DNA of 64,000 bases, taken from NCBI RefSeq assembly GCF_007859915.1, contig NZ_SJPM01000002.1:499919-563918 (forward strand), given 5' to 3'. A program made the position numbers and the translations under genes. Shown here in pieces: positions 28,043 to 36,955 of the stretch. Origin of the DNA: Neorhodopirellula pilleata (GTDB taxonomy: Bacteria > Planctomycetota > Planctomycetia > Pirellulales > Pirellulaceae). Under the pieces are notes generated by a model. The model was not told where the DNA came from. It did no database searches and saw only the letters and a list, made by a program, of their open reading frames with translations. Positions within the stretch are counted from its first letter, which is position 1, and each line of letters begins with the position of its first letter.

Positions 28043-29437
28043 CTACCCTGCCGCAATTCGCAGATCGTGGACCAATTGCTGCTTCATTTCTGATCTTCGC
28101 GTCTCGTCAATTGCGCGAAGGATCGCTGACGGGTGCCAGGTCGCGATCGTTCGGTCGCACCACTCAGTGGTTTGAATTTTCCCCCGACTCGCAGTGATCC
28201 GAAAGTCACGCCCGATCAGGGATTGAGCTGCCGTTGCTCCCAAACACACCACGGTCTCGGGACGTATTGCAGCCAACTCGGCTTCCAGCCAAGGTCGACA
28301 AGCGAAAATCTCACGCGAGCTGGGCTTCTTGTGCAATCGACGTCCTCCATTTTCAACGAATTTGAAATGTTTTACAGCGTTCGTCAGATAGACGTCCTTG
28401 CGCTCGATCCCTGCGTCCGTCATCGCTTCTTGAAGTAGCTTTCCCGCTGGCCCAACAAATGGATGGCCTTCGATGTCCTCGCAATCACCGGGCTGTTCGC
28501 CGACGATCACCAGCTTGGCGTCGAGTGGTCCTTCTCCGAACACGGTTTGCGTCGCATGCTGGTGCAACTCGCAAGCTTGGCACGCTGCGGACGCCATTCG
28601 CAGCGATGGTAAATCCCGTTGCGTTGAAATGAACTTGGTCGCCGTGTCCGCAAAGCCCTCTCGATTGGCGATCATCGCATCCACTCGTGAAGGTGCTTGT
28701 GCGAGCAGGTCGTCGATCAGTTCGGTTTCGGGCATGGTAGCCCAATAGCGAACCGGCATCTCCCGCTTCATCATCGCCACTTTGACTCTCGCGGGATTAA
28801 AGATGGATGCGTAGTAGGTCTTCCAGAGTTCTTCCAAGGCATCGCCGTCGGGGGCTTCGGTGACTGGTAACCCCGGCCCATAGTGCAACTCGGATTGGTC
28901 CCAAGTCACAGATTCGTCTGGCGTCAAAATCGACCAGCTCATCGCTTTGAAGCGTCTCGAAAAGAACGGCGCGGCAAGTCGCAAGATGCGGTGATCGGGG
29001 CGATGCCAAGCCACGAACTCTTCGCGTTCATCACCGTGACTTACTTTGCGAAACCGCACAAACGCTTTCATCTTGTGGACGTCGCGTGACACGGCCCTTT
29101 GCATGCGACTGAGTTGATAGACGTCATCGTCGGTTTCGATATTCATCAGGTGATGCTCACCATGAGTCAGTCGCCATAGCGTTCGGTAGAGCAACTCCCA
29201 TCGCTGGGGATCACGATGGCAAGCCACATGAGTTGCCATTTCCATGAAGCGATTCGGCACGTCGTAGCGTCGTACTTCATACTGCGAACCATCCCTGCTC
29301 TGCTCCTGCGCAAACAGCAGTGGTTGACTTTCGTCGGCAGAGAACACCACATCATCAGGCGCAACATTGGCTTCCAATAGTCGTCGTGATTCAGCTCGCC
29401 ACTGTTCAAACGTTTCGACTTCAAGAAAGCGTGTCAT
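28043..29437 (-). CDS. UdgX-type uracil-DNA glycosylase fused to a DUF4130 (TIGR03915) domain
   Basis: 464 residues in two parts. Residues 1 to about 245 form the DUF4130/TIGR03915 domain found with a partner radical SAM protein. Residues 285-464 are a family-4-like uracil-DNA glycosylase with an iron-sulfur cluster (CQAC at 286-289, C380) and the UdgX features GEQPGDCED (313-321) and the loop RRLHKKP, where H369 corresponds to the histidine that forms a covalent link with the abasic DNA product. The motif HPSAILRA closes the active site. Expected role: suicidal, irreversible capture of uracil sites. Second gene of the repair block. Confidence 0.92.
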   Translation of the reverse strand: MTRFLEVETFEQWRAESRRLLEANVAPDDVVFSADESQPLLFAQEQSRDGSQYEVRRYDVPNRFMEMATHVACHRDPQRWELLYRTLWRLTHGEHHLMNIETDDDVYQLSRMQRAVSRDVHKMKAFVRFRKVSHGDEREEFVAWHRPDHRILRLAAPFFSRRFKAMSWSILTPDESVTWDQSELHYGPGLPVTEAPDGDALEELWKTYYASIFNPARVKVAMMKREMPVRYWATMPETELIDDLLAQAPSRVDAMIANREGFADTATKFISTQRDLPSLRMASAACQACELHQHATQTVFGEGPLDAKLVIVGEQPGDCEDIEGHPFVGPAGKLLQEAMTDAGIERKDVYLTNAVKHFKFVENGGRRLHKKPSSREIFACRPWLEAELAAIRPETVVCLGATAAQSLIGRDFRITASRGKIQTTEWCDRTIATWHPSAILRAIDETRRSEMKQQLVHDLRIAAG

Positions 29438-29475
29438 TGCAAAATCCGCAACTTCGGCATCAAGCCAAAGCGACG

Positions 29476-30729
29476 TTAGAGTTCTCCCGTGATGGACGTG
29501 GTGGCGGCATCGAACAGCATCAGTTGTTGATTCTTTGGCTTGGCTTTGGTCACTAGTCCCGGGCGATCCAGATCGACGAGGTTCGGATTATGATCCGCCG
29601 TCAACACGAACAACTTCGTCCGATTCCAAGCGACCCGTAGCTTCTTCAAGTCTACGCTGCGAAGGGTTTGGTAGCGACGGATACTCAAGATGCGTTTGAC
29701 ATTGCTCACCCCGATCCCTGGAACACGCAACAGCTCTTCGCGGCTCGCCCGATTGACATCGACGGGAAAAAATTCCCGATGCGCCAACGCCCACGCCAAC
29801 TTGGGGTCCATATCCAAGGATAGGTTCTGGCCCTTCTCCGCGACGATTTCGTTGGCCTCAAATCCGTAGAACCGCATCAGCCAGTCCGCTTGATAAAGAC
29901 GGTGCTCGCGGACCAATGGAGGCGACAATCCGGGCAACCTAGCATCCGCGTGCGGAATCGGGCTATAAGCCGAATAGTACACTCGGCGAAGACGCTGGCC
30001 AGTGTAAAGTTCAGACGCCGTTTTCAAAATCTCCACATCCGGCGTTGGCGTCGCGCCCACAATCATCTGCGTGCTCTGGCCCGCCGGTGCAAATACAGGC
30101 GGTTTGAATCCTGCTTTCTGTTCTTGTTTGTTTTCGTCGATCCTGTCCCGGATGCCCGACATCGCCGTGACAATTTGTGGCTTCTTCTTTTCCGGTGCCA
30201 GTTGATGCAAATCGCTGTCGGTAGGCAATTCAATGTTCACACTCAACCGGTCGGCCCAACGTCCAGCCTCGTCGATCAGCGATTGAGTCGCGTTGGGGAT
30301 TGTCTTCAGATGGATATACCCGCCGTAGCGCTGTTCCTCGCGTAGTTTTTTGGCAACCGCAATGAGTTGCTCCATGGTGTAGTCCGAATTCTGAATGATG
30401 CCGGAACTCAGGAACAACCCCTCGATGTAGTTCCGCTTGTAGAACTCCATCGTCAGCGAAACGACTTCGTCGACGGTGAACCGGGCGCGGGGAGTGTCGC
30501 TGGAGATTCGATTCACGCAGTATTGGCAATCGTAGATACAGTAGTTTGTAAGCAAAATTTTCAAGAGTGAGATGCAGCGACCGTCCGGTGTGTAGCTATG
30601 GCAAATCCCCATGCCTTCAGTCGATCCGATCTGACTACCTGCGCGAGTCTTCTTCGATCTGCTGCTGGCGCATGAAGCGTCGTATTTCGCAGCGTCAGCT
30701 AGAACTGACAACTTTTCTCGCACGTCCAT
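29476..30729 (-). CDS. Putative DNA modification/repair radical SAM protein (TIGR03916 type)
   Basis: 417 residues. The radical SAM cluster motif CX3CX2C is at C64-C68-C71 (CIYDCQYC), preceded by GICHSYTPDGRC with further cysteines. LSSGIIQNSDYTMEQL and HLKTIPNA are characteristic of the family paired with the DUF4130/UDG protein. The C-terminus contains a helix-hairpin-helix DNA-binding motif (LLRVPGIGVSNVKRILSIRR). The reaction is unknown; co-occurrence with UdgX suggests action on damaged or modified bases. It begins the repair operon, with 38 bp to the next gene. Confidence 0.93.
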   Translation of the reverse strand: MDVREKLSVLADAAKYDASCASSRSKKTRAGSQIGSTEGMGICHSYTPDGRCISLLKILLTNYCIYDCQYCVNRISSDTPRARFTVDEVVSLTMEFYKRNYIEGLFLSSGIIQNSDYTMEQLIAVAKKLREEQRYGGYIHLKTIPNATQSLIDEAGRWADRLSVNIELPTDSDLHQLAPEKKKPQIVTAMSGIRDRIDENKQEQKAGFKPPVFAPAGQSTQMIVGATPTPDVEILKTASELYTGQRLRRVYYSAYSPIPHADARLPGLSPPLVREHRLYQADWLMRFYGFEANEIVAEKGQNLSLDMDPKLAWALAHREFFPVDVNRASREELLRVPGIGVSNVKRILSIRRYQTLRSVDLKKLRVAWNRTKLFVLTADHNPNLVDLDRPGLVTKAKPKNQQLMLFDAATTSITGEL

Positions 30730-31077
30730 GAAGCTTCTCTTTCGATGATAGAATTGGCAGTTTCGAGACCAGGGTGAGTAAGGCGGTCCCCTGGAACGAT
30801 AGGCAGTAGCATAGTCACGTTTACGAATACGCGATGAGCCATGCTGCCACCACCCGGCATCTCCATTCCACAGCTAACTCGAGCAAACCGAACACCGGCA
30901 CGTAATGTGTCGTCGCCAACGGCCGCTCGTGCGCCTGCAGCTGACGGTTAAACGGAATGTTTTCCGATGGGGGACACCGGTGTTCAGCAAAAAGTGTGCG
31001 TGGTGAAGCACATTTACCACCTTCCCCAGCGACTCCATCGCGGTTCGGTGAGCCGATCGGGTTGAAGACCCACGAAA
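30730..31077. other. Intergenic stretch upstream of the repair operon, with type A debris
   Basis: No gene is visible. The sequence near 30929-30954 (GCGCCTGCAGCTGACGGTTAAACG) is one arm of a type A palindrome, and GAGCAAACC at about 30890 matches a type A flank, so a rearranged copy probably lies here. The promoter of the repair operon should be in the first 100 bp, but no clear LexA-type or sigma-54-type site was found. Confidence 0.4.
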
Positions 31078-31115
31078 CGAAACGCCGCAGCCGAAATCGT
31101 GGCTGCGACGTTTCG
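31078..31115 (-). terminator. Hairpin terminator of the DUF892 gene
   Basis: Two 15-base arms (31078-31092 and 31101-31115) pair at 14 of 15 positions around an 8-base loop, and start just 10 bp after the DUF892 stop codon. On the minus strand the hairpin is followed by a short TTTCG rather than a long T-tract, so efficiency is uncertain. Confidence 0.65.
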
Positions 31116-31124
31116 CTCTTTCGT

Positions 31125-31619
31125 TTAACCAACGGTCAGCGCGTCTTTGTTGATCGCCTTCGCGAGTTGCGAAAGCTTCTTGTCGGCTGCTTCTTCTTCG
31201 TCGATGTTTTGCTTGAGCAACTTCAACGCGTTCTTGTAGCCGAGAGCGTCAGCCCAAGTGCAAAGCGTTCCATAAGTGGCGATCTCGTAGTGCTCAATCT
31301 TTTGAGCGCAGGCAATGATCACCGCATCCTTCACCGCCGCTTCGGCCTCTTCTTTCAGCATGCCCTCGGCTTCAGTGATCAGACCCTTCATCGCTTCGCA
31401 CGTTTTCGCCTTGGCTGCTTTGCCGGTCTCGTCGAACGCTTGCGTCACCCGTTCAATCTGCTTCTCGGTTTCCGCAAGGTGGTCTTCCAGCGCGGCGGTT
31501 AGTTTCTCACACGTAGCACTCTTGATCATCTTCGGCAGCGCTTTTGTCAGTTGCTTTTCCGCACTCAATACATCGCGAAGTTCGTCAAGGAATGCATCTG
31601 CAAGGGTTTTCATGGACAT
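31125..31619 (-). CDS. DUF892 (YciE/YciF-like) ferritin-like stress protein
   Basis: 164 residues. The signature [22 protein letters not shown] at the N-terminus, [14 protein letters not shown], and [18 protein letters not shown] with the later [12 protein letters not shown] are the paired glutamate/histidine helices of the DUF892 four-helix bundle. Homologues in E. coli (YciE/YciF) are induced by osmotic and general stress. The ATG at 31619 is supported by GGAGA upstream. It probably shares the sigma-54-type promoter at 31946-31961 with the small gene in front of it. Confidence 0.9.
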   Translation of the reverse strand: MSMKTLADAFLDELRDVLSAEKQLTKALPKMIKSATCEKLTAALEDHLAETEKQIERVTQAFDETGKAAKAKTCEAMKGLITEAEGMLKEEAEAAVKDAVIIACAQKIEHYEIATYGTLCTWADALGYKNALKLLKQNIDEEEAADKKLSQLAKAINKDALTVG

Positions 31620-31676
31620 GGATACGTCTCCAAAATTGGCGTAAGGGGGGAAGAAAAAAGTCAACTCGTTCAGGTT

Positions 31677-31907
31677 TTAGCAATTGCCGCATCTTGTTCG
31701 CGCAAGCTTTGGATTGAGGGCATTTCGATCATCCTGGTCTGCCACCCGTCGCGGGATGGGCAAGCCGATTCCATGTGCTGCGCCCCTGACGACAATTCGC
31801 TTGCGTTCCCAATCACTTTCATGCTGACGACCAATCGTCGTTTGCACCACGGAAAACACTGCGTCTTCGGTAGCTAAGGCGACGGCGAGTTGACGAACAT
31901 GATTCAT
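31677..31907 (-). CDS. Small hypothetical protein (76 residues)
   Basis: The protein begins MNHVRQLAVALATEDAVFSV and is basic in its second half; no family is recognised. Support for a real gene is contextual: AAAGGA lies 9 bp before the ATG, a sigma-54-type promoter (31946-31961) lies 40 bp upstream facing it, and DUF892 follows 57 bp downstream on the same strand. Confidence 0.5.
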   Translation of the reverse strand: MNHVRQLAVALATEDAVFSVVQTTIGRQHESDWERKRIVVRGAAHGIGLPIPRRVADQDDRNALNPKLARTRCGNC

Positions 31908-31945
31908 GCTTGGAGTCCTTTTGAATTGATTGAATGCTTGTCCGT

Positions 31946-31961
31946 TGCAACTAACGCGCCG
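31946..31961 (-). promoter_or_regulatory. Sigma-54-type promoter for the small gene and DUF892
   Basis: On the minus strand: CGGCGCGTTAGTTGCA, GG-N10-GC spacing with a perfect TTGCA box and a -24 box altered at one base. It is back to back with the plus-strand promoter at 31963-31978. Confidence 0.62.
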
Positions 31962-31962
31962 A

Positions 31963-31978
31963 TGGCACGGCAAATGCG
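31963..31978 (+). promoter_or_regulatory. Sigma-54-type promoter for the glycine-zipper gene
   Basis: TGGCACGGCAAATGCG: full TGGCACG -24 box, ATGC -12 box and GG-N10-GC spacing, 80 bp upstream of the ATG at 32058. Only three bases separate its GG from the opposing promoter's GG. Confidence 0.82.
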
Positions 31979-32057
31979 AACTAGTTGATTGCCACTAAGG
32001 CGGGCCGGCGACGCGATGTTCGTGTCTGCGACCAAAACCAAACATCTGGAGACGAAC

Positions 32058-32567
32058 ATGTCAGTTAAAAAAACAAGCCGCGAAGAAACGCGAGAAGAAC
32101 TTCGCAACGAAGATGCGATCACCGGTGAACCAGGTTCCCATCCGGTCGGCTCGGGCGTGGGTGCGGCATTGGGTGGGGCAACAGCAGGTGCAGCGGCGGG
32201 TTTGGTCGCGGGACCCATCGGGACGGTCGCCGGTGCGATCATTGGCGGCATTGCGGGCGGCTATGCCGGCAAGGCAGTCGCAGAGGAAATTGATCCGACG
32301 GTGGAGGCAGCCTACTGGGAACAGGAATACGCCAGTCGGCCCTACCACAATGATTCGTACGGGTATGATCACTACCGAACGGCCTACCAATCGGGTTGGG
32401 AAGCGTTTGACCCCGACACGAATGAAGATTGGGCAACGCGGGAAGCGATCGCGCGGCATCGTTGGGAAACGGAAGGTGGTTCCAAGCACATGACATGGGA
32501 CGAAGCTCGACCGGCTGCGATGGATGCCTACAACCGCATCCACGAACGCACCAGCAAGCCTCGCTAG
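32058..32567 (+). CDS. Glycine-zipper membrane-associated stress protein
   Basis: 169 residues. A charged N-terminus (SREETREELRNEDAITGEP) leads to a glycine-zipper double helix (GAALGGATAGAAAGLVAG followed by GAIIGGIAGGYAGKAVAE), then an acidic/aromatic domain rich in W, Y and H (YWEQEYASRPYHNDSYGY, WATREAIARHRWETEGGS). The second part resembles the tail found in bacterial stress proteins with repeated 'W..E...R..' motifs. GGAGA precedes the ATG, which fixes the start. Confidence 0.78.
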   Translation: MSVKKTSREETREELRNEDAITGEPGSHPVGSGVGAALGGATAGAAAGLVAGPIGTVAGAIIGGIAGGYAGKAVAEEIDPTVEAAYWEQEYASRPYHNDSYGYDHYRTAYQSGWEAFDPDTNEDWATREAIARHRWETEGGSKHMTWDEARPAAMDAYNRIHERTSKPR

Positions 32568-32644
32568 GCACACGAAATACTCCGTCATTTTAGAACCGGC
32601 GCTATTTGTATCACACCGCTTGGTCAATGGACGGATGCGTGCTC

Positions 32645-32676
32645 GCCGGGCGTTTCGCGATGCGAAACGCTTCGGC
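32645..32676. terminator. Strong hairpin downstream of the glycine-zipper gene
   Basis: GCGTTTCGC at 32650-32658 and GCGAAACGC at 32662-32670 are perfect inverted arms around GAT, and the pairing extends outwards (GCCG and CGGC). It lies 78 bp after the stop. There is no T-tract, so it may stabilise RNA 3' ends rather than terminate. The remaining sequence up to the type A element holds no recognisable gene. Confidence 0.45.
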
Positions 32677-32936
32677 GATTCCTCGTTAATTCGAGCGGCG
32701 CGAAAGGTGGAGGAACGAGTCGCGTTCGAGGTTTGGTAGTGGAATCCTATTGCATGTTGCGAGACGTAGATCGCAACTGAGTTCAACGGGTGACAACCTT
32801 TTAGATCGTTCGTTATTGCGTACTCGTTCGCGACCGTTATACCCAATGACACAATTACCGAAACAAGATGATCAGCGTTTAATGCTATGGCGTAGGCATC
32901 CCGGGATTATCAATTGAAGTAGTGAATCTCGTTAAC

Positions 32937-33052
32937 GGCGTGTCGATTAGATCGTTTAACAGTTAGCCGGAGGCGTACTTTCCGCTCGTCGAGTACGCCT
33001 TCGGCTGACTGTTAAACGAAAGCAAACCATCTCCTGAGTAACTCGGCACGCC
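32937..33052. repeat. Type A palindromic element, full copy (A2, 116 bp)
   Basis: A central palindrome (arms 32953-32978 and 32993-33018) is embedded in a longer unit starting GGCGTGTCGATTAG and ending CTCGGCACGCC. The two ends are themselves an imperfect inverted repeat (GGCGTGTCG versus GGCGTGCCG). The unit aligns without gaps to the copy at 45238-45351 in opposite orientation. Flanks are GTTAAC and GTTAAA, possibly an eroded target duplication. No gene lies between it and the kinase stop at 33176. Confidence 0.88.
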
Positions 33053-33175
33053 GTTAAAGAACCAATTGCCGGAGGATCTTTAACAAGATCCACTACAAAT
33101 GCTTCACTTATTAATCCCGCGACGCTAATCACTGTAGGACCGCTTAAAGAGTGGCGACGATTGATGTAGCCGTGA

Positions 33176-36100
33176 TTATGAAATCATGCGGGCAATCTTT
33201 TGCAACATAGCCGCTTGGTCGATTGGCTTGGACAAGTAATCGTTGCACCCAGCTTTTAAGCAGGCGGTCATATCGCCTTGCATCGCATCGGCGGTCAGCG
33301 CGATGATCGGGCCCGTATAGCCAAGCTCACGCAACTTGCGTGCCGCTTGATATCCATCAAGATTGGGCATTTGCATGTCTAGCAAGATCAGATCAGGTCG
33401 CTCGCTTGTTTCCAGCACCCCTGCCACATAGTCGACAGCAATCTGCCCGTCCTCACATTCCACGACCGTTGCTCCCGCTTTGGTTAAGATATGCTTGCTG
33501 AGGAAACGGATATCGCGGCGGTCGTCGACGACCAAAATGCGACAGTTTAAATTGTGGACTGCATCAACGGCAGTTTTGCTTTCCGCACTCGATGATTCGC
33601 GTTTTATTTCGCCGCTCGAATAGTCAACCAGGAGTTGGTCCGCGATGTCGCCCGTCTGAAGCGTGACGGTGAAAGTGCTGCCGACTTCCAAAGTACTACT
33701 TGCTACGATCTCACCACCGAGTAGCTCTGCGAGCTTTTGGCTGATAGCCAGTCCCAACCCGGTACCACCGAAGCGACGCGATACGCTGGAGTCGCCTTGA
33801 GAAAATGGCTTGAACAGGCGGTCGAGTTGTTGCTGCGTCATCCCGATGCCGGTGTCGATCACATCGAAGCAAAGGGTCTTGGTCTCCGAATCGAATCGAG
33901 CGCGGACGTTGACGCGGCCTTCGTGCGTGAACTTGATCGCGTTGCCGACCAGATTGATCAGAATTTGCTTGAGACGCTTGGCGTCCGATTCGATCACCAG
34001 CGGAAGTTTGCCATCGTATTGGACCGTCAGCGTTAAACCGCTTTCGCGAGCTCGCACATCCATGACACTGCGAACATCTTCAATGACCCGCACGGGATCG
34101 AATCGCTCACGTTCCACCTCGAACTTGCCAGCCTCGATCTTGGAGAGGTCCAAAATGTCGTTGATGATTTCTAGTAAATAGTTTCCGTTGTGACGAATGG
34201 TCTGCAGATGCTGCTTCGCCTCAGCGGCAAGTACGAATTCCTGGAGCAAGTCGGTGTATCCCAAAATCGCGGTCATCGGAGTGCGAATCTCGTGCGACAT
34301 GTTTGCGAGAAACGCGCTCTTGGAAGCACTGGCCGCTTGAGCACGCTTTTCACTCTCTCGCAACGCGGCCGCCTGCTCATGCTCGCTGGTCGAATCCCAA
34401 TTAACACCGTACATCTTGACGACTTTTCCGCTGTGGCTCCTGACAACCTCGCCCATGCCACTGATCCAACGCACTTGGCCGTCGGAACGAACGATACGAA
34501 ACTCGACGTCATAGGAGTCCGTTCCATCGACAGCCGATTGCCAATCCGACTTGAGGTTATCAATGTCTTCGGGATGAACGATTGAGAAAAACAGTTCATT
34601 GCAGGGTTCCTGGTCGGAATCAATGCCAAGCAAATTGTAGAGCTGTTCAGTCCACACGCTTTCTTGGGGTGTCCATTCCCAGGCTGCCATGCGACCGGCA
34701 CGCATCGCCATTTCCATCCGACGTGACGTTTCTTTGAGTGACCGCTCATATGCGGCCCGCTCGCGGATATCGACACCCGAAGGGATTAGATACTCCACTT
34801 CGCCGGCCTCATTGGTCACCGGCGCGATCATGAAGTCGATCAAGACACCATCGTCTCCATGTGAAAACAACGAGAGGTCGTAGCGAACGATCTCGCCCAT
34901 CATCGCGCGATCCATCGCATCACGCATCCCTTTGGCAACCTTAGGATCGTAGCTCCACCATGGGGCATCCGCAAAGTGCTTGCCAACGACATCTTCGCGG
35001 CGTGTTTTGGCGATCGCCAGCGAACGGTCATCAACTTCTAACAAAATGCCATTCTTATCGATGACGCCTACCAGTCCGAGTTGATTGTTGATGACTCGGC
35101 GTAAATGTGATTCGCGATCAGATAGTTCAATTTCCCGTCGCTTTCGTTCGGTAACATCCGTCACCACACCCAAGAATTGTCGCGGTGATTTTCCAGGCCC
35201 CGATCCCCGCCCGATGGCATGAACCCAACGGACCTCGCCGCCGGGCAAATGGATCGGATACTCTTCGTCATAAGTGCCGCCGTAGGTCAGCGCCTGCTCG
35301 ATCGCGGCGGTGACACGGCCGCGATGGTCGGCATCCATACGGTCAACAAACTCGGATAGCGAGGGCAGGGTGTCGGGATCAAAGCCGAATAGGCGGTTCA
35401 AGTTGGAATTGTGATTTGGTTTGTTGGCGTCAAAGTCCCACGTCCACGAAGCGACACGGCTGATCTCCAAAGCCAGGTCCATCTGTTGTTTGGCGTTGGA
35501 AAGTTCCAGAACTGCTTCGGCACGTTCGATGCGCACGCCCAGTTGGTCGATGACGTTTTGCAGCAACAGGATCTCATCGTCAGTCCAATCGTGCGGATGG
35601 TCCATCTGCGTTGCCAGCACATAATGGACGTTGTTTTCGCGCCTAAAACTGACGTTGCAAACCGCCTCAACCTGCAGTGCTCCAAACCGCGGACGCCGAT
35701 CCGCAGAGACTTGAGATCGAACATCACAAATCACCACGGGCTTACCCGATTGGAATGCGTGCTGTTCTTCGTCGGTGTGATAATCGGTCAGCTTGTATCG
35801 ACCAAGAATGCTGGCAATTTTTCCTCGCGAGTAATCATGTGTGACGTGTAGGTGTTGCCCGTCTTCGTCGACTTGCAGGAAACAGCATCGCGACGCTTGC
35901 ATGTATTCAGCCACCCGTTGGCAAGCGATCTGTTGTAATTCTTCGACGCTGTGGAGCGGGATGAGTGCAACTTGCAGTTCGGCGATCATCGCGAAATTCA
36001 ATTCGCGCCGCTTACGTATGGTGATATCGGTAATGATAACGAGGACGGCTTCGACCGTTCCGCCGGGTCCGACTTGGGGTACGTAGTGAACCTCTTCGTA

Positions 36101-36955
36101 TATCGGTCGGCCTTCGCTAGGACGCTTCAGCTTCAATTCGAACGTTACACGCTTGCCCTTGAACGCCTCCGCGATCTTTGGCTTGATCTCTTCGTAGGCT
36201 TCGGTGCTGACCACGTCTTTGATCTGGTGACCGACGAATTTATCGACGCCGCGTTGCCAACGATCGCAGCAGGCTTGGTTGGCAAACAAAAACGTTTCTT
36301 GGGTGTCGACAATCGCGATCGATCTTGGGATCGCGTCGGCAAAGGTTTGTAGTTGTCGTTGGCTGGCTTCGACTTGCATCTGTGCCAGCTCTTGATTGGT
36401 GATGTCGGTGAACGTGACTACCGCCCCATCAAGATTGCCAGATTGATCGTGATACGGAACCACTCGTCGGATGTAAATTCGTGCGTCGCGGGACCGGACA
36501 CGATGTTCGATTGGTTGATGGACTTGAAGCGACTCGCGCTCCGGCAACGGCGGCATGTCAGCGACCATCGACGTCAACCCATTCAGCGGTAGACCGATGT
36601 CAGTGGAAACGAGGCCGTAGATCGACGTGGCGGCTGAAGAAAACCTGCGGATGTTAAAGTCGCCGTCCAGAAAAATGGTCGCGATCTGCGTACTGCGAAG
36701 CAGGTTATCGAGATCGCTGTTGGTGCGCTCCAGCGCTGCGGCCAGCGACTGTACTTCTTCCTTAGATGTTTCCAGCTCGACGTTCGCCAACCGCTTTTGT
36801 TCGTTCAGCGAAGTCAATTCTTCGTTCGCCGATTTTACTTGTTCAATCGCCGCTTCGTAGTCCTGGGTCAATCTGTCGAACTGACCGCGCGTCTCCGAGA
36901 GTTCACGTTCCGATTCCGCCGCAAGCTTTTCACTTGATCGCTGCATGTCACTCAT
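33176..36955 (-). CDS. Multi-PAS/GAF hybrid histidine kinase with receiver domain
   Basis: About 1259 residues, no membrane segment. A coiled coil (IEQVKSANEELTSLNEQKRL) is followed by PAS domains (about 85-205, 215-335), a GAF domain (about 340-500, beginning at LQVALIPLHSVEELQQIA), four further PAS/PAC units, HisKA (ANMSHEIRTPM), HATPase (NAIKFTHEG, DTGIGM, GGTGLGLAISQ) and a receiver (phospho-acceptor in LILLDMQMP). The N-terminal coil, first PAS and the catalytic end resemble the kinase at 9964-14415, but CheB and CheR domains are absent. A TTG at 36976 is an alternative start. Phosphoryl output probably goes through an HPt protein. Confidence 0.9.
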   Translation of the reverse strand: MSDMQRSSEKLAAESERELSETRGQFDRLTQDYEAAIEQVKSANEELTSLNEQKRLANVELETSKEEVQSLAAALERTNSDLDNLLRSTQIATIFLDGDFNIRRFSSAATSIYGLVSTDIGLPLNGLTSMVADMPPLPERESLQVHQPIEHRVRSRDARIYIRRVVPYHDQSGNLDGAVVTFTDITNQELAQMQVEASQRQLQTFADAIPRSIAIVDTQETFLFANQACCDRWQRGVDKFVGHQIKDVVSTEAYEEIKPKIAEAFKGKRVTFELKLKRPSEGRPIYEEVHYVPQVGPGGTVEAVLVIITDITIRKRRELNFAMIAELQVALIPLHSVEELQQIACQRVAEYMQASRCCFLQVDEDGQHLHVTHDYSRGKIASILGRYKLTDYHTDEEQHAFQSGKPVVICDVRSQVSADRRPRFGALQVEAVCNVSFRRENNVHYVLATQMDHPHDWTDDEILLLQNVIDQLGVRIERAEAVLELSNAKQQMDLALEISRVASWTWDFDANKPNHNSNLNRLFGFDPDTLPSLSEFVDRMDADHRGRVTAAIEQALTYGGTYDEEYPIHLPGGEVRWVHAIGRGSGPGKSPRQFLGVVTDVTERKRREIELSDRESHLRRVINNQLGLVGVIDKNGILLEVDDRSLAIAKTRREDVVGKHFADAPWWSYDPKVAKGMRDAMDRAMMGEIVRYDLSLFSHGDDGVLIDFMIAPVTNEAGEVEYLIPSGVDIRERAAYERSLKETSRRMEMAMRAGRMAAWEWTPQESVWTEQLYNLLGIDSDQEPCNELFFSIVHPEDIDNLKSDWQSAVDGTDSYDVEFRIVRSDGQVRWISGMGEVVRSHSGKVVKMYGVNWDSTSEHEQAAALRESEKRAQAASASKSAFLANMSHEIRTPMTAILGYTDLLQEFVLAAEAKQHLQTIRHNGNYLLEIINDILDLSKIEAGKFEVERERFDPVRVIEDVRSVMDVRARESGLTLTVQYDGKLPLVIESDAKRLKQILINLVGNAIKFTHEGRVNVRARFDSETKTLCFDVIDTGIGMTQQQLDRLFKPFSQGDSSVSRRFGGTGLGLAISQKLAELLGGEIVASSTLEVGSTFTVTLQTGDIADQLLVDYSSGEIKRESSSAESKTAVDAVHNLNCRILVVDDRRDIRFLSKHILTKAGATVVECEDGQIAVDYVAGVLETSERPDLILLDMQMPNLDGYQAARKLRELGYTGPIIALTADAMQGDMTACLKAGCNDYLSKPIDQAAMLQKIARMIS

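Noticed and set aside
30895..30912. CCGGCACGTAATGTGT, resembling a plus-strand sigma-54 site
   Set aside because: The -12 GC is GT, and no plus-strand gene lies downstream.
31120..31142. GTTTAAC next to a GTCAGC at the end of the DUF892 gene, resembling a type A arm
   Set aside because: It lies within the coding end and has no pairing partner; similarity is limited to a few bases.
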